DNA of 64,000 nucleotides, taken from Volvox africanus. Lineage: Eukaryota > Chlorophyta > Chlorophyceae > Chlamydomonadales > Volvocaceae. Under the pieces are notes generated by a model. That model did no database searches, was not told the origin of the DNA, and worked only from the letters and a program-made list of their open reading frames with translations. Position numbers and translations under genes: made by a program. This document shows positions 19,123 to 33,600 of the stretch, piece after piece (within the stretch, counting starts at the first letter, position 1; every line of letters starts with the position of its first letter). The stretch is taken from the NCBI GenBank assembly GCA_030268105.1, contig BSDZ01000023.1, forward strand, positions 2,170,001-2,234,000, given 5' to 3'.

Positions 19123-21624
19123 TTAGTATGCTAGGCGTCCGGGTCCGCTGTGCCTTGCGAGGTACGGAAATTCCTTATCCGCAACAGTGACAATCGAATG
19201 CCAATAACAGTAATAGTAATAAAAATAAAAATAATAGTAATAAAAATAATAATTATTATAAAAATTAATATATTTATATAAATAATATTAATGATAACAA
19301 TAAACATAATAAACATAATAAACGTAATAATAATAATTAACATAATTAACATAATTAACGTAATATTAATATTTATAATAATCATAATAATTGTAATCAT
19401 AATAATTATTATTTTAATTACTATTATTATTTATTAATAATCATGAGATTCATAAGAATCATATGAATCATAATGATAGGGCTCCGGTGTGCCCTCCCCA
19501 TCTCCCTCCCCCGCCCTTTGTCGGCGATGATGGTGGTGCTTTGGCGGCGTCGGTGGTGGCGTCGGTGGCGGACGGAGGGAGGGACGGAAAGAGGTTCCCA
19601 TTCCCATCATCGCCACCGCTGCCACCACGGCCACATACACCACTACGGCTACCGCCGCAAACACCGCCACCAAGGCGACCGCTGTAAGTGTCCTGGGGTA
19701 TGTACGGGCAGTGTTCATAATTGGATCTTAAACTGACATTCTGCGATTGGGCCTTCGTAGGCGGACACAACAGGGTCACTACACCCATGAAATCGAAACG
19801 GGTAAGATATGATACGGGATCGAGTTTCAAAGGTGACATGTGTATGTCTTGATGCCTTGACTGACTGAGGGATTACCTTGCAGGGATGTTTCGCTCTAGA
19901 GTGGTGAATGACCCTTCCCCTTGGTTTTGGATTTACGATATTCTGCCACTGACATTTCCGATTGGGCCTTTGTAGGCAGCCACAATTCCAGGACGGGCTT
20001 AGTATGCTAGGCGTCCGGGTCCGCTGTGCCTTGCGAGGTACGGAAATTCCTTATCCGCAACAGTATCCTGGGGTATGTACGGGCAGTGTTCATAATTGGA
20101 TCTTAAACTGACATTCTGCGATTGGGCCTTCGTAGGCGGACACAACAGGGTCACTACACCCATGAAATCGAAACGGGTAAGATATGATACGGGATCGAGT
20201 TTCAAAGGTTACAAGTGTATGTCTTGATGCCTTGACTGACTGAGGGATTACCTTGCAGGGATGTTTCGCTCTAGAGTGGTGAATGACCCTTCCCCTTGGT
20301 TTTGGATTTACGATATACTGCCACTGACATTTCCGATTGGGCCTTTGTAGGCAGCCACAATTCCAGGACGGGCTTAGTATGCTAGGCGTCCGGGTCCGCT
20401 GTGCCTTGCGAGGTACGGAAATTCCTTATCCGCAACAGTGACAATCGAATGCCAATAACAGTAATAGTAATAAAAATAAAAATAATAGTAATAAAAATAA
20501 TAATTATTATAAAAATTAATATATTTATATAAATAATATTAATGATAACAATAAACATAATAAACATAATAAACGTAATAATAATAATTAACATAATTAA
20601 CATAATTAACGTAATATTAATATTTATAATAATCATAATAATTGTAATCATAATAATTATTATTTTAATTACTATTATTATTTATTAATAATCATGAGAT
20701 TCATAAGAATCATATGAATCATAATGATAGGGCTCCGGTGTGCCCTCCCCATCTCCCTCCCCCGCCCTTTGTCGGCGATGATGGTGGTGCTTTGGCGGCG
20801 TCGGTGGTGGCGTCGGTGGCGGACGGAGGGAGGGACGGAAAGAGGTTCCCATTCCCATCATCGCCACCGCTGCCACCACGGCCACATACACCACTACGGC
20901 TACCGCCGCAAACACCGCCACCAAGGCGACCGCTGTAAGTGTCCTGGGGTATGTACGGGCAGTGTTCATAATTGGATCTTAAACTGACATTCTGCGATTG
21001 GGCCTTCGTAGGCGGACACAACAGGGTCACTACACCCATGAAATCGAAACGGGTAAGATATGATACGGGATCGAGTTTCAAAGGTGACATGTGTATGTCT
21101 TGATGCCTTGACTGACTGAGGGATTACCTTGCAGGGATGTTTCGCTCTAGAGTGGTGAATGACCCTTCCCCTTGGTTTTGGATTTACGATATTCTGCCAC
21201 TGACATTTCCGATTGGGCCTTTGTAGGCAGCCACAATTCCAGGACGGGCTTAGTATGCTAGGCGTCCGGGTCCGCTGTGCCTTGCGAGGTACGGAAATTC
21301 CTTATCCGCAACAGTATCCTGGGGTATGTACGGGCAGTGTTCATAATTGGATCTTAAACTGACATTCTGCGATTGGGCCTTCGTAGGCGGACACAACAGG
21401 GTCACTACACCCATGAAATCGAAACGGGTAAGATATGATACGGGATCGAGTTTCAAAGGTGACATGTGTATGTCTTGATGCCTTGACTGACTGAGGGATT
21501 ACCTTGCAGGGATGTTTCGCTCTAGAGTGGTGAATGACCCTTCCCCTTGGTTTTGGATTTAGGATATTCTGCCACTGACATTTCCGATTGGGCCTTTGTA
21601 GGCAGCCACAATTCCAGGACGGGC
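19123..21624 (+). repeat. Two copies of a 1251-bp L-S dimer
   Basis: L at 19123 and S at 19999 are followed by L at 20374 and S at 21250. The two L units share the ATATTCTGCC variant downstream and the AAAATTAATATATTT variant in the AT block. Confidence 0.8.
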
Positions 21625-24600
21625 TTAGTATGCTAGGCGTCCGGGTCCGCTGTGCCTTGCGAGGTACGGAAATTCCTTATCCGCAACAGTATCCTGGGGT
21701 ATGTACGGGCAGTGTTCATAATTGGATCTTAAACTGACATTCTGCGATTTGGCCTTCGTAGGCGGACACAACAGGGTCACTACACCCATGAAATAGAAAC
21801 GGGTAAGATATGATACGGGATCGAGTTCAAAGGTGACATGTGTATGTCTTGATGCCTTGACTGACTGAGGGATTACCTTGCAGGGATGTTTCGCTCTAGA
21901 GTGGTGAATGACCCTTCCCCTTGGTTTTGGATTTACGATATTCTGCCACTGACATTTCCGATTGGGCCTTTGTAGGCAGCCACAATTCCAGGACGGGCTT
22001 AGTATGCTAGGCGTCCGGGTCCGCTGTGCCTTGCGAGGTACGGAAATTCCTTATCCGCAACAGTATCCTGGGGTATGTACGGGCAGTGTTCATAATTGGA
22101 TCTTAAACTGACATTCTGCGATTGGGCCTTCGTAGGCGGACACAACAGGGTCACTACACCCATGAAATCGAAACGGGTAAGATATGATACGGGATCGAGT
22201 TTCAAAGGTTACAAGTGTATGTCTTGATGCCTTGACTGACTGAGGGATTACCTTGCAGGGATGTTTCGCTCTAGAGTGGTGAATGACCCTTCCCCTTGGT
22301 TTTGGATTTACGATATACTGCCACTGACATTTCCGATTGGGCCTTTGTAGGCAGCCACAATTCCAGGACGGGCTTAGTATGCTAGGCGTCCGGGTCCGCT
22401 GTGCCTTGCGAGGTACGGAAATTCCTTATCCGCAACAGTATCCTGGGGTATGTACGGGCAGTGTTCATAATTGGATCTTAAACTGACATTCTGCGATTGG
22501 GCCTTCGTAGGCGGACACAACAGGGTCACTACACCCATGAAATCGAAACGGGTAAGATATGATACGGGATCGAGTTTCAAAGGTGACATGTGTATGTCTT
22601 GATGCCTTGACTGACTGAGGGATTACCTTGCAGGGATGTTTCGCTCTAGAGTGGTGAATGACCCTTCCCCTTGGTTTTGGATTTAGGATATTCTGCCACT
22701 GACATTTCCGATTGGGCCTTTGTAGGCAGCCACAATTCCAGGACGGGCTTAGTATGCTAGGCGTCCGGGTCCGCTGTGCCTTGCGAGGTACGGAAATTCC
22801 TTATCCGCAACAGTATCCTGGGGTATGTACGGGCAGTGTTCATAATTGGATCTTAAACTGACATTCTGCGATTGGGCCTTCGTAGGCGGACACAACAGGG
22901 TCACTACACCCATGAAATCGAAACGGGTAAGATATGATACGGGATCGAGTTTCAAAGGTGACATGTGTATGTCTTGATGCCTTGACTGACTGAGGGATTA
23001 CCTTGCAGGGATGTTTCGCTCTAGAGTGGTGAATGACCCTTCCCCTTGGTTTTGGATTTACGATATTCTGCCACTGACATTTCCGATTGGGCCTTTGTAG
23101 GCAGCCACAATTCCAGGACGGGCTTAGTATGCTAGGCGTCCGGGTCCGCTGTGCCTTGCGAGGTACGGAAATTCCTTATCCGCAACAGTATCCTGGGGTA
23201 TGTACGGGCAGTGTTCATAATTGGATCTTAAACTGACATTCTGCGATTGGGCCTTCGTAGGCGGACACAACAGGGTCACTACACCCATGAAATCGAAACG
23301 GGTAAGATATGATACGGGATCGAGTTTCAAAGGTTACAAGTGTATGTCTTGATGCCTTGACTGACTGAGGGATTACCTTGCAGGGATGTTTCGCTCTAGA
23401 GTGGTGAATGACCCTTCCCCTTGGTTTTGGATTTACGATATACTGCCACTGACATTTCCGATTGGGCCTTTGTAGGCAGCCACAATTCCAGGACGGGCTT
23501 AGTATGCTAGGCGTCCGGGTCCGCTGTGCCTTGCAAGGTACGGAAATTCCTTATCCGCAACAGTATCCTGGGGTAAGTACGGGCAGTGTTCATAAGTGGA
23601 TCTTAAACTGACATTCTGCGATTTGGCCTTCGTAGGCGGACACAACAGGGTCACTACACCCATGAAATCGAAACGGGTAAGATATGATACGGGATCGAGT
23701 TCAAAGGTGACATGTGTATTTCTTGATGCCTTGACTGACTGAGGGATTACCTTGCAGGGATGTTTCGCTCTAGAGTGGTGAATGACCCTTCCCCTTGGTT
23801 TTGGATTTACGATATACTGCCACTGACATTTCCGATTGGGCCTTTGTAGGCAGCCACAATTCCAGGACGGGCTTAGTATGCTAGGCGTCCGGGTCCGCTG
23901 TCCCTTGCGAGGTACGGAAATTCCTTATCCGCAACAGTGTCCTGGGGTATGTACGGGCATTGTTCATAAGTGGATCTTAAACTGACATTCTGCGATTTGG
24001 CCTTCGTAGGCGGACACAACAGGGTCACTACACCCATGAAATCGAAACGGGTAAGATATGATACGGGATCGAGTTCAAAGGTGACATGTGTATTTCTTGA
24101 TGCCTTGACTGACTGAGGGATTACCTTGCAGGAATGTTTCGCTCTAGAGTGGTGAATGACCCTTCCCCTTGGTTTTGGATTTACGATATACTGCCACAGA
24201 CATTTCCGATTGGGCCTTTGTAGGCAGCCACAATTCCAGGACGGGCTTAGTATGCTAGGCGTCCGGGTCCGCTGTGCCTTGCAAGGTACGGAAATTCCTT
24301 ATCCGCAACAGTATCCTGGGGTAAGTACGGGCAGTGTTCATAATTGGATCTTAAACTGACATTCTGCGATTGGGCCTTCGTAGGCGGACACAACAGGGTC
24401 ACTACACCCATGAAATCGAAACGGGTAAGATATGATACGGGATCGAGTTTCAAAGGTTACAAGTGTATGTCTTGATGCCTTGACTGACTGAGGGATTACC
24501 TTGCAGGGATGTTTCGCTCTAGAGTGGTGAATGACCCTGCCCCTTGGTTTTGGATTTACGATATACTGCCACTGACATTTCCGATTGGGCCTTTGTAGGC

Positions 24601-25371
24601 AGCCACAATTCCAGGACGGGCTTAGTATGCTAGGCGTCCGGGTCCGCTGTGCCTTGCGAGGTACGGAAATTCCTTATCCGCAACAGTATCCTGGGGTATG
24701 TACGGGCAGTGTTCATAATTGGATCTTAAACTGACATTCTGCGATTGGGCCTTCGTAGGCGGACACAACAGGGTCACTACACCCATGAAATCGAAACGGG
24801 TAAGATATGATACGGGATCGAGTTTCAAAGGTGACATGTGTATGTCTTGATGCCTTGACTGACTGAGGGATTACCTTGCAGGGATGTTTCGCTCTAGAGT
24901 GGTGAATGACCCTTCCCCTTGGTTTTGGATTTACGATATTCTGCCACTGACATTTCCGATTGGGCCTTTGTAGGCAGCCACAATTCCAGGACGGGCTTAG
25001 TATGCTAGGCGTCCGGGTCCGCTGTGCCTTGCGAGGTACGGAAATTCCTTATCCGCAACAGTATCCTGGGGTATGTACGGGCAGTGTTCATAATTGGATC
25101 TTAAACTGACATTCTGCGATTGGGCCTTCGTAGGCGGACACAACAGGGTCACTACACCCATGAAATCGAAACGGGTAAGATATGATACGGGATCGAGTTT
25201 CAAAGGTTACAAGTGTATGTCTTGATGCCTTGACTGACTGAGGGATTACCTTGCAGGGATGTTTCGCTCTAGAGTGGTGAATGACCCTTCCCCTTGGTTT
25301 TGGATTTAGGATATTCTGCCACTGACATTTCCGATTGGGCCTTTGTAGGCAGCCACAATTCCAGGACGGGC
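21250..25371 (+). repeat. Run of eleven S units including a diverged group
   Basis: Consecutive S units at 21250, 21625, 21999, 22374, 22749, 23124, 23499, 23873, 24247, 24622 and 24997. Those at 21625, 23499 and 23873 are 374 bp long. They lack one T in GAGTTTCAAAGG and read GCGATTTGGCC. The latter two also read TATTTCTTGATGCC. All of these marks recur in the right-most units after 60.5 kb. The unit at 23873 carries CAGTGTCC at its L/S boundary. Confidence 0.85.
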
Positions 25372-28300
25372 TTAGTATGCTAGGCGTCCGGGTCCGCTGT
25401 GCCTTGCGAGGTACGGAAATTCCTTATCCGCAACAGTGACAATCGAATGCCAATAACAGTAATAGTAATAAAAATAAAAATAATAGTACTAAAAATAATA
25501 ATTATTATAAAAATTAATATATTTATATAAATAATATTAATGATAACAATAAACATAATAAACATAATAAACGTAATAATAATAATTAACATAATTAACA
25601 TAATTAACGTAATATTAATATTTATAATAATCATAATAATTGTAATCATAATAATTATTATTTTAATTACTATTATTATTTATTAATAATCACGAGATTC
25701 ATAAGAATCATATGAATCATAATGATAGGGCTCCGGTGTGCCCTCCCCATCTCCCTCCCCCGCCCTTTGTCGGCGATGATGGTGGTGCTTTGGCGGCGTC
25801 GGTGGTGGCGTCGGTGGCGGACGGAGGGAGGGACGGAAAGAGGTTCCCATTCCCATCATCGCCACCGCTGCCACCACGGCCACATACACCACTACGGCTA
25901 CCGCCGCAAACACCGCCACCAAGGCGACCGCTGTAAGTGTCCTGGGGTATGTACGGGCAGTGTTCATAATTGGATCTCAAACTGACATTCTGCGATTGGG
26001 CCTTCGTAGGCGGACACAACAGGGTCACTACACCCATGAAATCGAAACGGGTAAGATATGATACGGGATCGAGTTTCAAAGGTGACATGTGTATGTCTTG
26101 ATGCCTTGACTGACTGAGGGATTACCTTGCAGGGATGTTTCGCTCTAGAGTGGTGAATGACCCTTCCCCTTGGTTTTGGATTTACGATATTCTGCCACTG
26201 ACATTTCCGATTGGGCCTTTGTAGGCAGCCACAATTCCAGGACGGGCTTAGTATGCTAGGCGTCCGGGTCCGCTGTGCCTTGCGAGGTACGGAAATTCCT
26301 TATCCGCAACAGTATCCTGGGGTATGTACGGGCAGTGTTCATAATTGGATCTTAAACTGACATTCTGCGATTGGGCCTTCGTAGGCGGACACAACAGGGT
26401 CACTACACCCATGAAATCGAAACGGGTAAGATATGATACGGGATCGAGTTTCAAAGGTTACAAGTGTATGTCTTGATGCCTTGACTGACTGAGGGATTAC
26501 CTTGCAGGGATGTTTCGCTCTAGAGTGGTGAATGACCCTGCCCCTTGGTTTTGGATTTACGATATACTGCCACTGACATTTCCGATTGGGCCTTTGTAGG
26601 CAGCCACAATTCCAGGACGGGCTTAGTATGCTAGGCGTCCGGGTCCGCTGTGCCTTGCGAGGTACGGAAATTCCTTATCCGCAACAGTATCCTGGGGTAT
26701 GTACGGGCAGTGTTCATAATTGGATCTTAAACTGACATTCTGCGATTGGGCCTTCGTAGGCGGACACAACAGGGTCACTACACCCATGAAATCGAAACGG
26801 GTAAGATATGATACGGGATCGAGTTTCAAAGGTGACATGTGTATGTCTTGATGCCTTGACTGACTGAGGGATTACCTTGCAGGGATGTTTCGCTCTAGAG
26901 TGGTGAATGACCCTTCCCCTTGGTTTTGGATTTACGATATTCTGCCACTGACATTTCCGATTGGGCCTTTGTAGGCAGCCACAATTCCAGGACGGGCTTA
27001 GTATGCTAGGCGTCCGGGTCCGCTGTGCCTTGCGAGGTACGGAAATTCCTTATCCGCAAAGTATCCTGGGGTATGTACGGGCAGTGTTCATAATTGGATC
27101 TTAAACTGACATTCTGCGATTGGGCCTTCGTAGGCGGACACAACAGGGTCACTACACCCATGAAATCGAAACGGGTAAGATATGATACGGGATCGAGTTT
27201 CAAAGGTGACATGTGTATGTCTTGATGCCTTGACTGACTGAGGGATTACCTTGCAGGGATGTTTCGCTCTAGAGTGGTGAATGACCCTTCCCCTTGGTTT
27301 TGGATTTAGGATATTCTGCCACTGACATTTCCGATTGGGCCTTTGTAGGCAGCCACAATTCCAGGACGGGCTTAGTATGCTAGGCGTCCGGGTCCGCTGT
27401 GCCTTGCGAGGTACGGAAATTCCTTATCCGCAACAGTATCCTGGGGTATGTACGGGCAGTGTTCATAATTGGATCTTAAACTGACATTCTGCGATTGCGC
27501 CTTCGTAGGCGGACACAACAGGGTCACTACACCCATGAAATCGAAACGGGTAAGATATGATACGGGATCGAGTTTCAAAGGTGACATGTGTATGTCTTGA
27601 TGCCTTGACTGACTGAGGGATTACCTTGCAGGGATGTTTCGCTCTAGAGTGGTGAATGACCCTTCCCCTTGGTTTTGGATTTACGATATTCTGCCACTGA
27701 CATTTCCGATTGGGCCTTTGTAGGCAGCCACAATTCCAGGACGGGCTTAGTATGCTAGGCGTCCGGGTCCGCTGTGCCTTGCGAGGTACGGAAATTCCTT
27801 ATCCGCAACAGTATCCTGGGGTATGTACGGGCAGTGTTCATAATTGGATCTAAAACTGACATTCTGCGATTGGGCCTTCGTAGGCGGACACAACAGGGTC
27901 ACTACACCCATGAAATCGAAACGGGTAAGATATGATACGGGATCGAGTTTCAAAGGTGACATGTGTATGTCTTGATGCCTTGACTGACTGAGGGATTACC
28001 TTGCAGGGATGTTTCGCTCTAGAGTGGTGAATGACCCTTCCCCTTGGTTTTGGATTTACGATATTCTGCCACTGACATTTCCGATTGGGCCTTTGTAGGC
28101 AGCCACAATTCCAGGACGGGCTTAGTATGCTAGGCGTCCGGGTCCGCTGTGCCTTGCGAGGTACGGAAATTCCTTATCCGCAACAGTATCCTGGGGTATG
28201 TACGGGCAGTGTTCATAATTGGATCTTAAACTGACATTCTGCGATTGGGCCTTCGTAGGCGGACACAACAGGGTCACTACACCCATGAAATCGAAACGGG

Positions 28301-30622
28301 TAAGATATGATACGGGATCGAGTTTCAAAGGTTACAAGTGTATGTCTTGATGCCTTGACTGACTGAGGGATTACCTTGCAGGGATGTTTCGCTCTAGAGT
28401 GGTGAATGACCCTTCCCCTTGGTTTTGGATTTAGGATATTCTGCCACTGACATTTCCGATTGGGCCTTTGTAGGCAGCCACAATTCCAGGACGGGCTTAG
28501 TATGCTAGGCGTCCGGGTCCGCTGTGCCTTGCGAGGTACGGAAATTCCTTATCCGCAACAGTGACAATCGAATGCCAATAACAGTAATAGTAATAAAAAT
28601 AAAAATAATAGTAATAAAAATAATAATTATTATAAAAATTAATATATTTATATAAATAATATTAATGATAACAATAAACATAATAAACATAATAAACGTA
28701 ATAATAATAATTAACATAATTAACATAATTAACGTAATATTAATATTTATAATAATCATAATAATTGTAATCATAATAATTATTATTTTAATTACTATTA
28801 TTATTTATTAATAATCACGAGATTCATAAGAATCATATGAATCATAATGATAGGGCTCCGGTGTGCCCTCCCCATCTCCCTCCCCCGCCCTTTGTCGGCG
28901 ATGATGGTGGTGCTTTGGCGGCGTCGGTGGTGGCGTCGGTGGCGGACGGAGGGAGGGACGGAAAGAGGTTCCCATTCCCATCATCGCCACCGCTGCCACC
29001 ACGGCCACATACACCACTACGACTACCGCCGCAAACACCGCCACCAAGGCGACCGCTGTAAGTGTCCTGGGGTATGTACGGGCAGTGTTCATAATTGGAT
29101 CTTAAACTGACATTCTGCGATTGGGCCTTCGTAGGCGGACACAACAGGGTCACTACACCCATGAAATCGAAACGGGTAAGATATGATACGGGATCGAGTT
29201 TCAAAGGTGACATGTGTATGTCTTGATGCCTTGACTGACTGAGGGATTACCTTGCAGGGATGTTTCGCTCTAGAGTGGTGAATGACCCTTCCCCTTGGTT
29301 TTGGATTTACGATATTCTGCCACTGACATTTCCGATTGGGCCTTTGTAGGCAGCCACAATTCCAGGACGGGCTTAGTATGCTAGGCGTCCGGGTCCGCTG
29401 TGCCTTGCGAGGTACGGAAATTCCTTATCCGCAAAGTATCCTGGGGTATGTACGGGCAGTGTTCATAATTGGATCTTAAACTGACATTCTGCGATTGGGC
29501 CTTCGTAGGCGGACACAACAGGGTCACTACACCCATGAAATCGAAACGGGTAAGATATGATACGGGATCGAGTTTCAAAGGTGACATGTGTATGTCTTGA
29601 TGCCTTGACTGACTGAGGGATTACCTTGCAGGGATGTTTCGCTCTAGAGTGGTGAATGACCCTTCCCCTTGGTTTTGGATTTAGGATATTCTGCCACTGA
29701 CATTTCCGATTGGGCCTTTGTAGGCAGCCACAATTCCAGGACGGGCTTAGTATGCTAGGCGTCCGGGTCCGCTGTGCCTTGCGAGGTACGGAAATTCCTT
29801 ATCCGCAACAGTGACAATCGAATGCCAATAACAGTAATAGTAATAAAAATAAAAATAATAGTACTAAAAATAATAATTATTATAAAAATTAATATATTTA
29901 TATAAATAATATTAATGATAACAATAAACATAATAAACATAATAAACGTAATAATAATAATTAACATAATTAACATAATTAACGTAATATTAATATTTAT
30001 AATAATCATAATAATTGTAATCATAATAATTATTATTTTAATTACTATTATTATTTATTAATAATCACGAGATTCATAAGAATCATATGAATCATAATGA
30101 TAGGGCTCCGGTGTGCCCTCCCCATCTCCCTCCCCCGCCCTTTGTCGGCGATGATGGTGGTGCTTTGGCGGCGTCGGTGGTGGCGTCGGTGGCGGACGGA
30201 GGGAGGGACGGAAAGAGGTTCCCATTCCCATCATCGCCACCGCTGCCACCACGGCCACATACACCACTACGACTACCGCCGCAAACACCGCCACCAAGGC
30301 GACCGCTGTAAGTGTCCTGGGGTATGTACGGGCAGTGTTCATAATTGGATCTTAAACTGACATTCTGCGATTGGGCCTTCGTAGGCGGACACAACAGGGT
30401 CACTACACCCATGAAATCGAAACGGGTAAGATATGATACGGGATCGAGTTTCAAAGGTGACATGTGTATGTCTTGATGCCTTGACTGACTGAGGGATTAC
30501 CTTGCAGGGATGTTTCGCTCTAGAGTGGTGAATGACCCTTCCCCTTGGTTTTGGATTTACGATATTCTGCCACTGACATTTCCGATTGGGCCTTTGTAGG
30601 CAGCCACAATTCCAGGACGGGC
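25372..30622 (+). repeat. Mixed block: L, six S, L, S, L
   Basis: Units begin at 25372 (L), 26248-28122 (six S), 28497 (L), 29373 (S) and 29747 (L). The S units at 26998 and 29373 share a 1-bp loss (CCGCAAAGTATCC), so one is derived from the other. From 28497 on, CGGCTACC in the GC block changes to CGACTACC. Confidence 0.8.
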
Positions 30623-33600
30623 TTAGTATGCTAGGCGTCCGGGTCCGCTGTGCCTTGCGAGGTAAGGAAATTCCTTATCCGCAACAGTATCCTGGGGTAT
30701 GTACGGGCAGTGTTCATAATTGGATCTAAAACTGACATTCTGCGATTGGGCCTTCGTAGGCGGACACAACAGGGTCACTACACCCATGAAATCGAAACGG
30801 GTAAGATATGATACGGGATCGAGTTTCAAAGGTGACATGTGTATGTCTTGATGCCTTGACTGACTGAGGGATTACCTTGCAGGGATGTTTCGCTCTAGAG
30901 TGGTGAATGACCCTTCCCCTTGGTTTTGGATTTAGGATATTCTGCCACTGACATTTCCGATTGGGCCTTTGTAGGCAGCCACAATTCCAGGACGGGCTTA
31001 GTATGCTAGGCGTCCGGGTCCGCTGTGCCTTGCGAGGTACGGAAATTCCTTATCCGCAACAGTATCCTGGGGTATGTACGGGCAGTGTTCATAATTGGAT
31101 CTTAAACTGACATTCTGCGATTGGGCCTTCGTAGGCGGACACAACAGGGTCACTACACCCATGAAATCGAAACGGGTAAGATATGATACGGGATCGAGTT
31201 TCAAAGGTTACAAGTGTATGTCTTGATGCCTTGACTGACTGAGGGATTACCTTGCAGGGATGTTTCGCTCTAGAGTGGTGAATGACCCTTCCCCTTGGTT
31301 TTGGATTTACGATATACTGCCACTGACATTTCCGATTGGGCCTTTGTAGGCAGCCACAATTCCAGGACGGGCTTAGTATGCTAGGCGTCCGGGTCCGCTG
31401 TGCCTTGCGAGGTACGGAAATTCCTTATCCGCAACAGTGACAATCGAATGCCAATAACAGTAATAGTAATAAAAATAAAAATAATAGTAATAAAAATAAA
31501 AATAATAGTAATAAAAATAATAATTATTATAAAAATTAATATATTTATATAAATAATATTAATGATAACAATAAACATAATAAACATAATAAACGTAATA
31601 ATAATAATTAACATAATTAACATAATTAACGTAATATTAATATTTATAATAATCATAATAATTGTAATCATAATAATTATTATTTTAGTTACTCTTATTA
31701 TTTATTAATAATCACGAGATTCATAAGAATCATATGAATCATAATGATAGGGCTCCGGTGTGCCCTCCCCATCTCCCTCCCCCGCCCTTTGTCGGCGATG
31801 ATGGTGGTGCTTTGGCGGCGTCGGTGGTGGCGTCGGTGGCGGACGGAGGGAGGGACGGAAAGAGGTTCCCATTCCCACCATCGCCACCGCTGCCACCACG
31901 GCCACATACACCACTACGACTACCGCCGCAAACACCGCCACCAAGGCGACCGCTGTAAGTGTCCTGGGGTATGTACGGGCAGTGTTCATAATTGGATCTA
32001 AAACTGACATTCTGCGATTGGGCCTTCGTAGGCGGACACAACAGGGTCACTACACCCATGAAATCGAAACGGGTAAGATATGATACGGGATCGAGTTTCA
32101 AAGGTGACATGTGTATGTCTTGATGCCTTGACTGACTGAGGGATTACCTTGCAGGGATATTTCGCTCTAGAGTGGTGAATGACCCTTCCCCTTGGTTTTG
32201 GATTTACGATATTCTGCCACTGACATTTCCGATTGGGCCTTTGTAGGCAGCCACAATTCCAGGACGGGCTTAGTATGCTAGGCGTCCGGGTCCGCTGTGC
32301 CTTGCGAGGTACGGAAATTCCTTATCCGCAACAGTGACAATCGAATGCCAATAACAGTAATAGTAATAAAAATAAAAATAATAGTAATAAAAATAATAAT
32401 TATTATAAAAATTAATATATTTATATAAATAATATTAATGATAACAATAAACATAATAAACATAATAAACGTAATAATAATAATTAACATAATTAACATA
32501 ATTAACGTAATATTAATATTTATAATAATCATAATAATTGTAATCATAATAATTATTATTTTAATTACTATTATTATTTATTAATAATCACGAGATTCAT
32601 AAGAATCATATGAATCATAATGATAGGGCTCCGGTGTGCCCTCCCCATCTCCCTCCCCCGCCCTTTGTCGGCGATGATGGTGGTGCTTTGGCGGCGTCGG
32701 TGGTGGCGTCGGTGGCGGACGGAGGGAGGGACGGAAAGAGGTTCCCATTCCCACCATCGCCACCGCTGCCACCACGGCCACATACACCACTACGACTACC
32801 GCCGCAAACACCGCCACCAAGGCGACCGCTGTAAGTGTCCTGGGGTATGTACGGGCAGTGTTCATAATTGGATCTTAAACTGACATTCTGCGATTGGGCC
32901 TTCGTAGGCGGACACAACAGGGTCACTACACCCATGAAATCGAAACGGGTAAGATATGATACGGGATCGAGTTTCAAAGGTGACATGTGTATGTCTTGAT
33001 GCCTTGACTGACTGAGGGATTACCTTGCAGGGATGTTTCGCTCTAGAGTGGTGAATGACCCTTCCCCTTGGTTTTGGATTTACGATATTCTGCCACTGAC
33101 ATTTCCGATTGGGCCTTTGTAGGCAGCCACAATTCCAGGACGGGCTTAGTATGCTAGGCGTCCGGGTCCGCTGTGCCTTGCGAGGTAAGGAAATTCCTTA
33201 TCCGCAACAGTATCCTGGGGTATGTACGGGCAGTGTTCATAATTGGATCTAAAACTGACATTCTGCGATTGGGCCTTCGTAGGCGGACACAACAGGGTCA
33301 CTACACCCATGAAATCGAAACGGGTAAGATATGATACGGGATCGAGTTTCAAAGGTGACATGTGTATGTCTTGATGCCTTGACTGACTGAGGGATTACCT
33401 TGCAGGGATGTTTCGCTCTAGAGTGGTGAATGACCCTTCCCCTTGGTTTTGGATTTAGGATATTCTGCCACTGACATTTCCGATTGGGCCTTTGTAGGCA
33501 GCCACAATTCCAGGACGGGCTTAGTATGCTAGGCGTCCGGGTCCGCTGTGCCTTGCGAGGTACGGAAATTCCTTATCCGCAACAGTATCCTGGGGTATGT